From an uncultured Clostridia bacterium (lineage in GTDB: Bacteria; Bacillota; Clostridia; TANB77; CAG-508): a stretch of 5,168 bases of DNA. Positions within the stretch are counted from its first letter, which is position 1. Each line of letters opens with the position of its first letter. Positions 1 through 5,168 of the stretch are shown here, piece by piece. The stretch covers positions 1-5,168 of the forward strand of contig CANPZT010000081.1 of NCBI GenBank assembly GCA_947589135.1, given 5' to 3'. Under the pieces are notes generated by a model that saw only the letters and a program-made list of their open reading frames with translations, did no database searches and had not been told where the DNA came from. Made by a program: the position numbers and the translations under genes.

Positions 1-2010
1 TTTTGCACCAAAACTTTGTAATTTTCCAGGTTTGAAGTATTTTACAAATTCCCATTTAACATTTGAGTATTTAGCATCATATTGCATACTTTCCATATCC
101 ATACTATTAGAATATGTCCATTCTCTTCTAGTTCCAAATTCATCTGACCACCAGTTTAACTCATCGATTTCAGCTCCACCAGTATATATTTTATTTGCAC
201 AATTAGATAATATAACTATTTTGTAATCTTTTTTCTGTTCAGGAACTATTAATTGTTGAAGAGTTTGAGATGAAATTACAGTTCCAATCTTATATTTCCT
301 ATACATTGTAAATATTGCTTCAGTTTCTTTACAAATAAAGTCTGGAAATTCATCAATATATAAGAAATGTGGAATTCTTGAATTTTCATTTCCAGGTCTT
401 CTAAATACAGCATTTTGCATAGAAATTAAGAAGAATAGTCCAAATGCTTTATGAGCAGAAGCTCCTAAATCTCCTCGTCTAGTACAAATAAATGTAATGT
501 CTCCATCAAGCATTTTATCAAGATTTAAATTGTTATGTCTATTGCATAATATATGTTTTACTCCTGGTATCCTTAATAAATTATCTAACTGACTAATTGT
601 TGAAAATAAATGTTTTTCAATAGTTGATTTACCAGGTGCATTTTGATAAAAGTTTTTCTTAAAATATGTAAGTTGAACAGCATATTTTTCTTTTAATTCT
701 TCATCATGTGCTAATATTTCACACATTTTTTCTATTAACTCAAAGTTAGTAAACATTTTTAACATATCTTCCATATTAGGAAGAGTGCCCTCATGCATTC
801 TTGGATACATTTCTTTTAAAATCATAGCTAAATTTTCAATAGCTTGTATTATCAAGTCGTCTCGATAAGTTTCATTAATTTCATTATGAGTTACATTATA
901 CATAGCTTTTAAAGCTGAAGAAATAGTAAAAGCTATTTTTGAAGGATCATCATATACAAAAGGATTAAGTCCAACAGAATTAATATTAGTTGGATCAATA
1001 ATATTGTAGTCTATGTTAAAATTATCACATACGCTTATCATATGATTTATTATTTCAATATCGGGAGACATTAGTGTTAATCCAAGATTTTTATAAATAG
1101 TGTGACCATTTGAATCACCCAAAATCATTTTCTTTAAATATGCATTAAACACAGCTTCTTTTCCAGTAATAGGGGATAACATTGTTAAATCAAAATGTGT
1201 ATTCATATATTCATTATCATAAGGAGCATTAATATAAGCAATTCGAGTTTTCAATGCAGTAAATCCAAGCTCTTTTGAAGCTTCTCTGAAAAAGAATTTT
1301 CTTTCTAAATCTCTTGCAATAAATGGTTCAAATACTAAAGAAGTTTTTCCACTACCTGAACCACCACATACAAATGTTGATTGATACCTTGATGTTTCAG
1401 GCATGATAACAGTTTTTCCGTTTTCATAATCTTGTCCTATATATAATTCACAAGAATATGTTCCTCTACCTTCCTTAGAAGTAGATAAATTAATTCCGCG
1501 ATAATCCCAAATAGAACGAATTTTATCTTTACTATCATCAACACCAAAGTATAACCATTTAAATAATGGAAATATAGTAGTTAATGGTAAATATAACGAA
1601 ATACTAATCATAGCAGGTGTTACTACATCAGAAAAATCAGTAATAAGTTCTACATAGTTAGGCACTGACAATAGTAGTAACCATATTCCCATATTAAGCC
1701 ATTGCGTAAACATTGATATAGTAATAATATAAAGACCTATTATATATAGATAAAATAATACAACTTTTTGTTTTTTAGATGTCGCAAATTTTGAAGAACC
1801 TGAAAATAAAAAAGCAAAAATAGGGCAAGCTAAAGCTAATGTATAAGTTATTGGTCCCCAATAAGAATAAGATACTCCTGTAAATATCATAAATAATAAT
1901 TCTACGATTCTATCAATTGCTAAATATACTGTAATTAGTGTTAAAATATAAGTTGCAAATGTATTTCTATCAGTATTTAACTTTTTTAAAAATTTGTCTA
2001 TATATTTCAT
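1..2010 (-). CDS. VirD4/TraG-family type IV coupling ATPase (5' part, continues past base 1)
   Basis: The frame is open for 670 codons from the ATG at 2010 to base 1 with no stop, so the C-terminus is missing. It starts eight bases after GAAAGGA (2019-2025). Residues 17-153 hold four or five hydrophobic segments (roughly 19-43, 50-70, 82-103, 104-117, 131-151), so the protein should be anchored in the membrane. A cytoplasmic ATPase follows: Walker A GGSGSGKT at 216-223, and Walker B FLYIDEF with the Asp-Glu pair at 553-554. The segment LSNCANKIYTG (Cys604) matches the NC motif that follows Walker B in coupling proteins of the TraM-recognition type. Known members are hexameric ATPases that bring relaxase-bound DNA or proteins to a type IV secretion channel. 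Family assignment is firm. The element and substrate are unknown, because no relaxase or other mating-pair gene lies in the window. A remote alternative is a chromosomal secretion system that is not conjugative. Confidence 0.85.
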   Translation of the reverse strand, partial: MKYIDKFLKKLNTDRNTFATYILTLITVYLAIDRIVELLFMIFTGVSYSYWGPITYTLALACPIFAFLFSGSSKFATSKKQKVVLFYLYIIGLYIITISMFTQWLNMGIWLLLLSVPNYVELITDFSDVVTPAMISISLYLPLTTIFPLFKWLYFGVDDSKDKIRSIWDYRGINLSTSKEGRGTYSCELYIGQDYENGKTVIMPETSRYQSTFVCGGSGSGKTSLVFEPFIARDLERKFFFREASKELGFTALKTRIAYINAPYDNEYMNTHFDLTMLSPITGKEAVFNAYLKKMILGDSNGHTIYKNLGLTLMSPDIEIINHMISVCDNFNIDYNIIDPTNINSVGLNPFVYDDPSKIAFTISSALKAMYNVTHNEINETYRDDLIIQAIENLAMILKEMYPRMHEGTLPNMEDMLKMFTNFELIEKMCEILAHDEELKEKYAVQLTYFKKNFYQNAPGKSTIEKHLFSTISQLDNLLRIPGVKHILCNRHNNLNLDKMLDGDITFICTRRGDLGASAHKAFGLFFLISMQNAVFRRPGNENSRIPHFLYIDEFPDFICKETEAIFTMYRKYKIGTVISSQTLQQLIVPEQKKDYKIVILSNCANKIYTGGAEIDELNWWSDEFGTRREWTYSNSMDMESMQYDAKYSNVKWEFVKYFKPGKLQSFGAK

Positions 2011-2048
2011 TTAAAAAATCCTTTCATTAATTAAAATGCTACATATAT

Positions 2049-2077
2049 ATTATCCTACAAAATGGCGAAAAAAACAA
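2049..2077 (-). promoter_or_regulatory. Candidate sigma-A-type promoter of the coupling ATPase gene
   Basis: On the minus strand TTGTTT (2072-2077) stands 17 bases before GATAAT (2049-2054). The -10 box matches the consensus at five of six positions, the -35 box only at its TTG. Transcription would begin near 2042 and give a leader of about 30 bases before the ATG at 2010. The assignment is by inspection only, in AT-rich DNA where such matches arise easily. Confidence 0.45.
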
Positions 2078-2143
2078 GGGTTTTAGAGAAAATAATTAAA
2101 AAAATGATTAACTGAATAAAACATATAAAAATGAATATACTAA

Positions 2144-2204
2144 TTGTAAATAAAATGAAAAATAGGTAATAGTATGAAAAATAAATTTTTTTAACTAGTA
2201 TAAA
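2144..2204 (+). promoter_or_regulatory. Possible promoter region of the yaaL-like gene
   Basis: Two weak options are visible. TATAAA at 2199-2204 is a fair -10 box and would give a very short leader before the GGAGG at 2215-2219, but it has no recognisable -35 box. TTGTAA at 2144-2149 with TAATAG 17 bases later (2167-2172) has a usable -35 box and a poor -10 box. The gene needs a promoter in this spacer because the gene to its left is divergent, but I cannot choose between the two. Confidence 0.25.
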
Positions 2205-2228
2205 TTACTTATATGGAGGTTTTCATGT

Positions 2229-2516
2229 ATGCAAAATGAATATGTTAGAGAAGAAAAAATAATTGAAAAAAGTGAATTAGATAAGGAAATAGAGTTAATT
2301 AGAAGTATAATAAAGACAAGGGAAGAATTAAAAAGAGATAATAAAAATTTTGAATATGCACAAGATGACTTGGTAGATTACTATTCTTATCAAATTAAAG
2401 CAAATCAAGCAAAATTAGATTATCTAATAAAAATGGCAAAGGAAAAGGGAATAGAGGTTGACATGGTTAATGATATAAAGTTTTCCTTTTGGGAAGAAAA
2501 TGAAGAAGCAGGATAA
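2229..2516 (+). CDS. yaaL: YaaL-like DUF2508 family protein
   Basis: This encodes a small soluble, highly charged protein of 95 residues with no signal peptide or membrane segment. Residues 18-76 look like a helical hairpin: a Glu/Lys-rich first helix with KTREEL, a short turn around YAQDDLVDYYSYQIKANQAK, and a second helix ending near YLIKMAKEKGI. That order and wording are typical of DUF2508, whose Bacillus member is YaaL; the function is unknown. The start at 2229 lies nine bases after TGGAGG (2214-2219). An overlapping ATG at 2225 reads only four codons, so it is not the start. The gene is longer than Bacillus YaaL because of extra N- and C-terminal residues. It is followed by bofA, the usual partner, but it lacks the usual recR upstream. 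A terminator-like hairpin follows at 2544-2590. Confidence 0.8.
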   Translation: MQNEYVREEKIIEKSELDKEIELIRSIIKTREELKRDNKNFEYAQDDLVDYYSYQIKANQAKLDYLIKMAKEKGIEVDMVNDIKFSFWEENEEAG

Positions 2517-2517
2517 G

Positions 2518-2544
2518 TAATATTTGTCCAAAATCCAACATACA
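2518..2544 (+). promoter_or_regulatory. Candidate sigma-E-type (mother-cell sporulation) promoter of bofA
   Basis: The sequence TAATATT (2518-2524) is followed after 14 bases by CATACA (2539-2544). This fits the Bacillus sigma-E consensus (kmATATT, about 14 bases, CATACAmT) at all positions except the last of the -10 box. Bacillus bofA is known to be a sigma-E-dependent gene, which supports the reading. The start point would be near 2551, about 50 bases before the bofA ATG. The -10 box touches the left arm of the hairpin at 2544-2590. Assigned by eye, without a genome-wide background test. Confidence 0.5.
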
Positions 2545-2590
2545 AATGGTAATAATGAATGATTTTATTTCATTATTATCATTTTTTATT
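2544..2590 (+). terminator. Terminator-like hairpin between yaaL and bofA
   Basis: The arm GGTAATAATGAA (2548-2559) pairs with TTCATTATTATC (2569-2580) through 12 pairs including one G-U, with a nine-base loop. The stem can extend by four A-T pairs to 2544/2584. The run TTTTTTATT (2582-2590) follows at once, as in a plus-strand intrinsic terminator for yaaL. The stem is poor in GC, so its strength is uncertain. The opposite strand has no T-run after the hairpin. Confidence 0.5.
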
Positions 2591-2605
2591 GGAGTTGAGA
2601 GGATG
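2591..2605 (+). promoter_or_regulatory. Ribosome binding site that sets the bofA start
   Basis: GGAG (2591-2594) stands eight bases before the ATG at 2603. The earlier in-frame ATG at 2546 has no purine-rich site before it and lies inside the terminator-like stem. The 2603 start also gives a restored protein of 87 residues, the length of Bacillus BofA. The 2603 start is therefore preferred. Confidence 0.7.
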
Positions 2606-2867
2606 AATACAAATATAATTACTTTTTTAGCTTGTATATGTTTTATTTTTATTTTTGGAAGAATTTTTATAGTACCATTAAAAAAAATACTAAAAATTGT
2701 TATTAATTCAATTTTAGGAGGATTAAGCATTTTTATTATTAATTTAATCGGAGCTAATTTTGGATTTCATATTGGTTTGAATTTTTTTACAAGTATTGTG
2801 ATTCGGAATTTTAGGTTTACCAGGTGCAGTTGTTCTGATATTAGTTAAGCTAATAGTAGGCTATTAG
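2603..2867 (+). pseudogene. bofA: bofA (pro-sigma-K processing inhibitor) with a single-base frameshift
   Basis: BofA is a small mother-cell membrane protein that, with SpoIVFA, holds back the SpoIVFB protease that cleaves pro-sigma-K during sporulation. Residues 1-67 read as BofA: a first membrane helix (about 5-24), the basic VPLKKILK, and a second helix with INLIGANFGFHIGLNFFTSIVI. Asn47, Asn60 and Thr63 fall where Bacillus BofA has its functionally important Asn48, Asn61 and Thr64. After codon 67 the frame slips. As written it ends NFRFTRCSCSDIS at the TAA 2846-2848, 81 residues in all. Leaving out C2804 restores GILGLPGAVVLILVKLIVGY, the expected C-terminal part, ending at TAG 2865-2867 with 87 residues, the Bacillus length. 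The break is not in a homopolymer. It may be a true mutation or an assembly error. Confidence 0.85.
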
Positions 2868-2872
2868 CTTAA
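2845..2872. repeat. Perfect 12-bp hairpin over the bofA 3' end
   Basis: TTAAGCTAATAG (2845-2856) and CTATTAGCTTAA (2861-2872) are perfect inverted copies around TAGG. The hairpin covers the last codons and the stop of the restored bofA frame. Neither strand has a T-run directly after it: the plus strand continues with A residues, and the minus strand has its six T residues before the stem. It could block or stabilise the 3' ends of the convergent transcripts, but it is not a textbook terminator. Confidence 0.5.
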
Positions 2873-2887
2873 AAAACATTAATATAA

Positions 2888-2913
2888 CCTTAGCAGTATT
2901 AATACTACTAAGG
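2888..2913 (-). terminator. Hairpin after glmS, possible bidirectional terminator
   Basis: On the minus strand CCTTAGTAGTA pairs with TACTGCTAAGG (11 pairs, one G-U) around TTAA. It lies 16 bases past the glmS stop. The minus strand continues with TTATATTAATGTTTTTT, so a T-run is present but about ten bases late. On the plus strand the tail is CATTTAATAAATATTATTATT-like, AT-rich without a clean T-run. Given the convergent genes it probably serves glmS, and perhaps bofA as well. Confidence 0.5.
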
Positions 2914-2929
2914 CATTTAATAAATATTA

Positions 2930-4768
2930 TTATTCAACAGTAACTGATTTAGCTAAATTTCTAGGTTTATCAACATCTAATCCTTTTTCTTTTGAAATAT
3001 AATATGAAAATAGTTGCAATGGAATGATTGATAAAATAGGTGATAAGAAAATATTAGTAAAAGGAATATGGAATACCTCATCAAACATTTTATCATCAAT
3101 ATTTTGATTAGTAATAATTAAAGTTTTAGCACCTCTTGTAATTACTTCTTGAATATTACTAATAGTTTTCTCTATTAATTTTTTATCTGTCATAATTCCA
3201 ATAACAGTAACTCCTTTTTCAATTAAAGCAATTGGACCATGTTTTAATTCACCAGCAGCATAACTTTCTGAATGAATATAAGAAATTTCTTTTAGTTTTA
3301 AAGAACCTTCTTTTGCAACTGTTTCATCAATTCCTCTACCTAAGAAAAATACATCTTTTTCTTGATAAACTTTCTTCGCAAATTCTTTTATATTTTCTGA
3401 TATTTTTAAAGTATCTTCTACTTTTTTAGGCAATTGCAAAATATCTTTTTTTAATGTATCAATATCAATTTGAGTCATTTCTAATGTTTCTGCAAAATAA
3501 ATTGCTAGAATAGTTAATAAAATAACTTGAGAAGTATATGCTTTTGTAGAAGCTACTGCAATTTCTGGACCAGCATGTGTATAGATAGAGTAATCTGCTT
3601 CTCTTGTAATAGAACTTCCAATTACATTGCTAATTGCAATTGTTTTTGCACCTTTTTGTTTAGAAAGTTTTAAAGCAGCGATTGTATCAGCTGTTTCTCC
3701 TGATTGTGAAATAAAAATGCATAAAGTTTTTTCATCAATCAAAGGATCCCTATATCTAAATTCTGATGCAATATCAACTTCTGTTGATATTTTACAAAGT
3801 TTTTCTAAGGTATGTTTGGCAACTAATCCTGCATGCATTGCTGTTCCACAAGCTACAATATATATTTTATTGATACTTTGTAAATATTCTTTTGAGAAAT
3901 TTAATTCTTCAAATTCACATTTTGTATTTTCACTTAATCTAGCTCCAATTGTTTCTCTAATAGCTGTTGGTTGTTCATAAATTTCTTTTAGCATAAAATC
4001 TTCATAGCCATCTTTTTCACTACTAGCTGCATCCCACTCAATATTTTTTGTTTCTTTATGAATAGCATTTAACTCGCTATCATAAAATTTAACATCAGTA
4101 CGAGATAAAAATGCATATTCTAAATCATTTAGAAAATAAAAGTTTCTTGTAAATGATAAGATAGCAGGAATGTCAGAAGAAATGTAATTTTCTTCTTCAT
4201 TTTTCCCAATGACAAGTGGGCTATCTTTTCTAACAACAATCATATTATTAGGAAAATCTTTGCAAATTATTTCAATAGCAAAGCTTCCCTTTAAATCTGA
4301 ACAGGCATTTTTGACTGCTCTTAAAAATGCTAGCTCATCTTTATTTGTTTCTTTTTTATAATAATAGTGAACTAAATTAGGTATAACTTCAGTATCTGTT
4401 TGAGAATAGAAAGTATATCCATTATTATTTAAAAAATCTCTTAACTCATTATAATTTTCTATAATTCCATTATGAACAACACTAAAAGTTTTAGAATTAT
4501 CCATATGAGGATGTGAATTTATTTGAGAAGGTTTTCCATGAGTTGCCCATCTTGTATGTGCAATTCCTATTGTTCCTTCTAAATTATCAATACCTTTTAA
4601 ATTATATAAATTTTTTACTCTTCCTTGATCTTTCATTACTGATAGACCATCTTTTTCAATTGTTGAGATACCAGCTGAATCATAACCTCTGTATTCCAAT
4701 CTAATAAGTCCATTGATTAAAATTGGACTTGCTTTTTGTGTTCCTATATAACCTACAATTCCACACAT
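2930..4768 (-). CDS. glmS: Glutamine--fructose-6-phosphate aminotransferase (isomerizing), GlmS
   Basis: GlmS converts fructose-6-phosphate and glutamine to glucosamine-6-phosphate and glutamate, the entry step to UDP-GlcNAc, peptidoglycan and wall polymers. It is a cytosolic enzyme. The 612 residues match the usual length. The N-terminal glutaminase (about 2-220) begins with MCGIVGYIG, Cys2 being the nucleophile once Met is removed. It also has HTRWATHG (71-78), VHNGIIENY (98-106) with the oxyanion-hole Asn100-Gly101, and SQTDTEV (122-128). The first SIS domain (about 300-420) has ACGTAMHAG and SQSGETADT (354-362). The second (about 470-590) has KLKEISYIH with Glu494 and GELKHGP with His510. 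The C-terminus KPRNLAKSVTVE is the conserved tail with catalytic Lys607. All key residues are present. The start follows AGGAGGA (4776-4782) by seven bases. A glmS ribozyme lies in the leader and should lower expression when the product is abundant. Confidence 0.98.
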   Translation of the reverse strand: MCGIVGYIGTQKASPILINGLIRLEYRGYDSAGISTIEKDGLSVMKDQGRVKNLYNLKGIDNLEGTIGIAHTRWATHGKPSQINSHPHMDNSKTFSVVHNGIIENYNELRDFLNNNGYTFYSQTDTEVIPNLVHYYYKKETNKDELAFLRAVKNACSDLKGSFAIEIICKDFPNNMIVVRKDSPLVIGKNEEENYISSDIPAILSFTRNFYFLNDLEYAFLSRTDVKFYDSELNAIHKETKNIEWDAASSEKDGYEDFMLKEIYEQPTAIRETIGARLSENTKCEFEELNFSKEYLQSINKIYIVACGTAMHAGLVAKHTLEKLCKISTEVDIASEFRYRDPLIDEKTLCIFISQSGETADTIAALKLSKQKGAKTIAISNVIGSSITREADYSIYTHAGPEIAVASTKAYTSQVILLTILAIYFAETLEMTQIDIDTLKKDILQLPKKVEDTLKISENIKEFAKKVYQEKDVFFLGRGIDETVAKEGSLKLKEISYIHSESYAAGELKHGPIALIEKGVTVIGIMTDKKLIEKTISNIQEVITRGAKTLIITNQNIDDKMFDEVFHIPFTNIFLSPILSIIPLQLFSYYISKEKGLDVDKPRNLAKSVTVE

Positions 4769-4818
4769 TTTAAAATCCTCCTAAAATATAATTTTATGGA
4801 ATTGAAAGTATGCAAATA

Positions 4819-4970
4819 AAGCTTAATTGTATTAAATTTTGTTACAATATTGCTATTGCTTTTTTTATTAATACTATGACTCTAAGCTAAGCCACTAGAG
4901 CATCCGCCGAATTTTTCGATAACTCTAGTCCTCGTCAACATTATTCTTATTAATGTCCAGGCGCTAATTT
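4819..4970 (-). ncRNA. glmS ribozyme (glucosamine-6-phosphate-activated self-cleaving riboswitch)
   Basis: The minus strand has the conserved core in order. AGCGCCUGGAC starts at 4965, and cleavage is expected between A4965 and G4964. P1 pairs ACATTA (4956-4951) with TAATGT (4943-4938). The invariant GUUGACGAGG spans 4939-4930. P2 pairs ACTAGAG (4929-4923) with CTCTAGT (4900-4894) and encloses AUCGA and UCGGCGGAUGC. The 3' domain can also be drawn. GGCT/AGTC closes a loop whose AGCTTA (4888-4883) pairs with TAAGCT (4825-4820) as the pseudoknot. P4 pairs GTATTAA (4874-4868) with TTAATAC (4835-4829) and is capped by CAATA-GCAA-TATTG (4858-4845), a GNRA tetraloop. The ribozyme binds glucosamine-6-phosphate as a cofactor and cuts its own mRNA; in Bacillus the downstream piece is then degraded. 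It ends about 37 bases before the glmS ribosome binding site. The core is certain; the 3' stems are my own folding. Confidence 0.93.
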
Positions 4971-4986
4971 AATAAATTTTATAAAA

Positions 4987-5059
4987 CTCCTTTCTTAAAT
5001 TTTTTTTTGCATCTTTCAATTTACTCTATTATATTACAATAAAATTCAAAATGTAGCAA
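4987..5059 (-). promoter_or_regulatory. glmS promoter candidate and leader before the ribozyme
   Basis: TATAAT (5028-5033, minus strand) is a perfect -10 box, but its best -35 box, TTGCTA (5054-5059), is 20 bases away. The overlapping TAATAT (5031-5036) lies the ideal 17 bases from the same TTGCTA. Transcription would begin near 5020, leaving about 55 bases before the cleavage site. This leader holds AAAAAAAAA (5000-5008) and AAAGGAG (4987-4993), a Shine-Dalgarno-like run with no start codon after it. I see no gene between the glmS start and the window end. Confidence 0.55.
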
Positions 5060-5143
5060 GTCTAAAAATAAAATTGATTAAATTTCCTTAGTTTTATTTT
5101 TAAAAGCCACTTTTTATCTGTGTTGATTTTAGTTTTATACAAA

Positions 5144-5156
5144 AAAGTGTTAAAAT
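5144..5156 (+). promoter_or_regulatory. Possible outward extended -10 promoter at the right edge
   Basis: TGTTAAAAT lies near 5148-5156 on the plus strand and fits an extended -10 box (TGnTAnaaT). No convincing -35 box stands 16-18 bases upstream. It would drive a gene to the right of the window, divergent from glmS. The window ends 12 bases later, so neither a start codon nor a gene can be seen. Confidence 0.3.
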
Positions 5157-5168
5157 ATTAGTAAGATA

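Noticed and set aside
32..226. Plus-strand open frame of 64 codons
   Set aside because: It is antisense to the conserved C-terminal part of the coupling ATPase, including its NC motif, and has no ribosome binding site.
2131..2169. Short plus-strand frame (12 codons) in the divergent spacer
   Set aside because: No ribosome binding site precedes it and the sequence is low-complexity AT-rich; nothing supports translation.
2546..2602. Upstream in-frame ATG that would lengthen the bofA product by 19 residues
   Set aside because: It has no ribosome binding site, lies in the left arm of the terminator-like stem, and makes the protein longer than the family. The 2603 start has GGAG at proper spacing.
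2467..2730. Minus-strand open frame of 87 codons
   Set aside because: It lies opposite yaaL and bofA, which have clear family matches. Its hydrophobic content is the mirror of the bofA membrane helices, and no ribosome binding site was seen.
3232..4704. Several plus-strand open frames inside glmS
   Set aside because: They are antisense shadows of a full-length, conserved glmS in AT-rich DNA.
5063..5102. Inverted repeat TAAAAATAAAA / TTTTATTTTTA upstream of glmS
   Set aside because: The arms are pure A-T with an 18-base loop; such pairs are expected by chance in this composition, and no T-run or other signal adds support.
1..5168. CRISPR array, tRNA, rRNA, insertion sequence or alternative genetic code
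   Set aside because: No regularly spaced repeats, cloverleaf sequence, transposase or terminal repeats were seen, and tryptophan codons are TGG with TGA not used inside the long frames.

Overview
The window is strongly AT-rich and reads with the standard code: tryptophan is TGG throughout, and TGA is not read as an amino acid in any long frame. Shine-Dalgarno sequences are good. The gene content (a DUF2508/YaaL protein, a BofA sporulation protein, and glmS led by a glmS ribozyme) points to a low-GC Gram-positive bacterium of the Bacillota. It is most likely a clostridial or related spore-forming lineage, or one descended from spore formers.

Layout. Bases 1-2010 (minus) hold the first 670 codons of a VirD4/TraG-type coupling ATPase whose 3' end lies outside the window; it has a multi-helix membrane domain, a Walker A and a Walker B motif. 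A divergent AT-rich spacer (2011-2228) carries a good promoter candidate for that gene. On the plus strand, yaaL-like (2229-2516) is followed by a bofA homologue (2603-2867) that is broken by one extra base near codon 67/68. Between them lies a compact control region: a match to the Bacillus sigma-E promoter consensus whose -10 runs into a terminator-like hairpin. glmS (2930-4768, minus) converges on bofA across about 60 bases that contain two strong hairpins. Upstream of glmS is a full glmS ribozyme (about 4819-4970), then a sigma-A-type promoter candidate near 5028-5059, and at the right edge a possible outward promoter for a gene beyond the window.

How it fits together. glmS makes glucosamine-6-phosphate for the cell wall, and the ribozyme in its leader is expected to cut the mRNA when that product is plentiful. 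yaaL and bofA are neighbours in many Bacillota, usually just downstream of recR; BofA restrains the SpoIVFB protease that activates sigma-K in the mother cell. Here recR is not next to yaaL, and a conjugation-type ATPase faces away from it instead. This suggests that an element or rearrangement boundary lies to the left. I see no CRISPR array, tRNA, rRNA or insertion sequence. The points most worth checking are the bofA frameshift, the promoter-in-terminator arrangement in front of it, and the identity of the element carrying the coupling ATPase.
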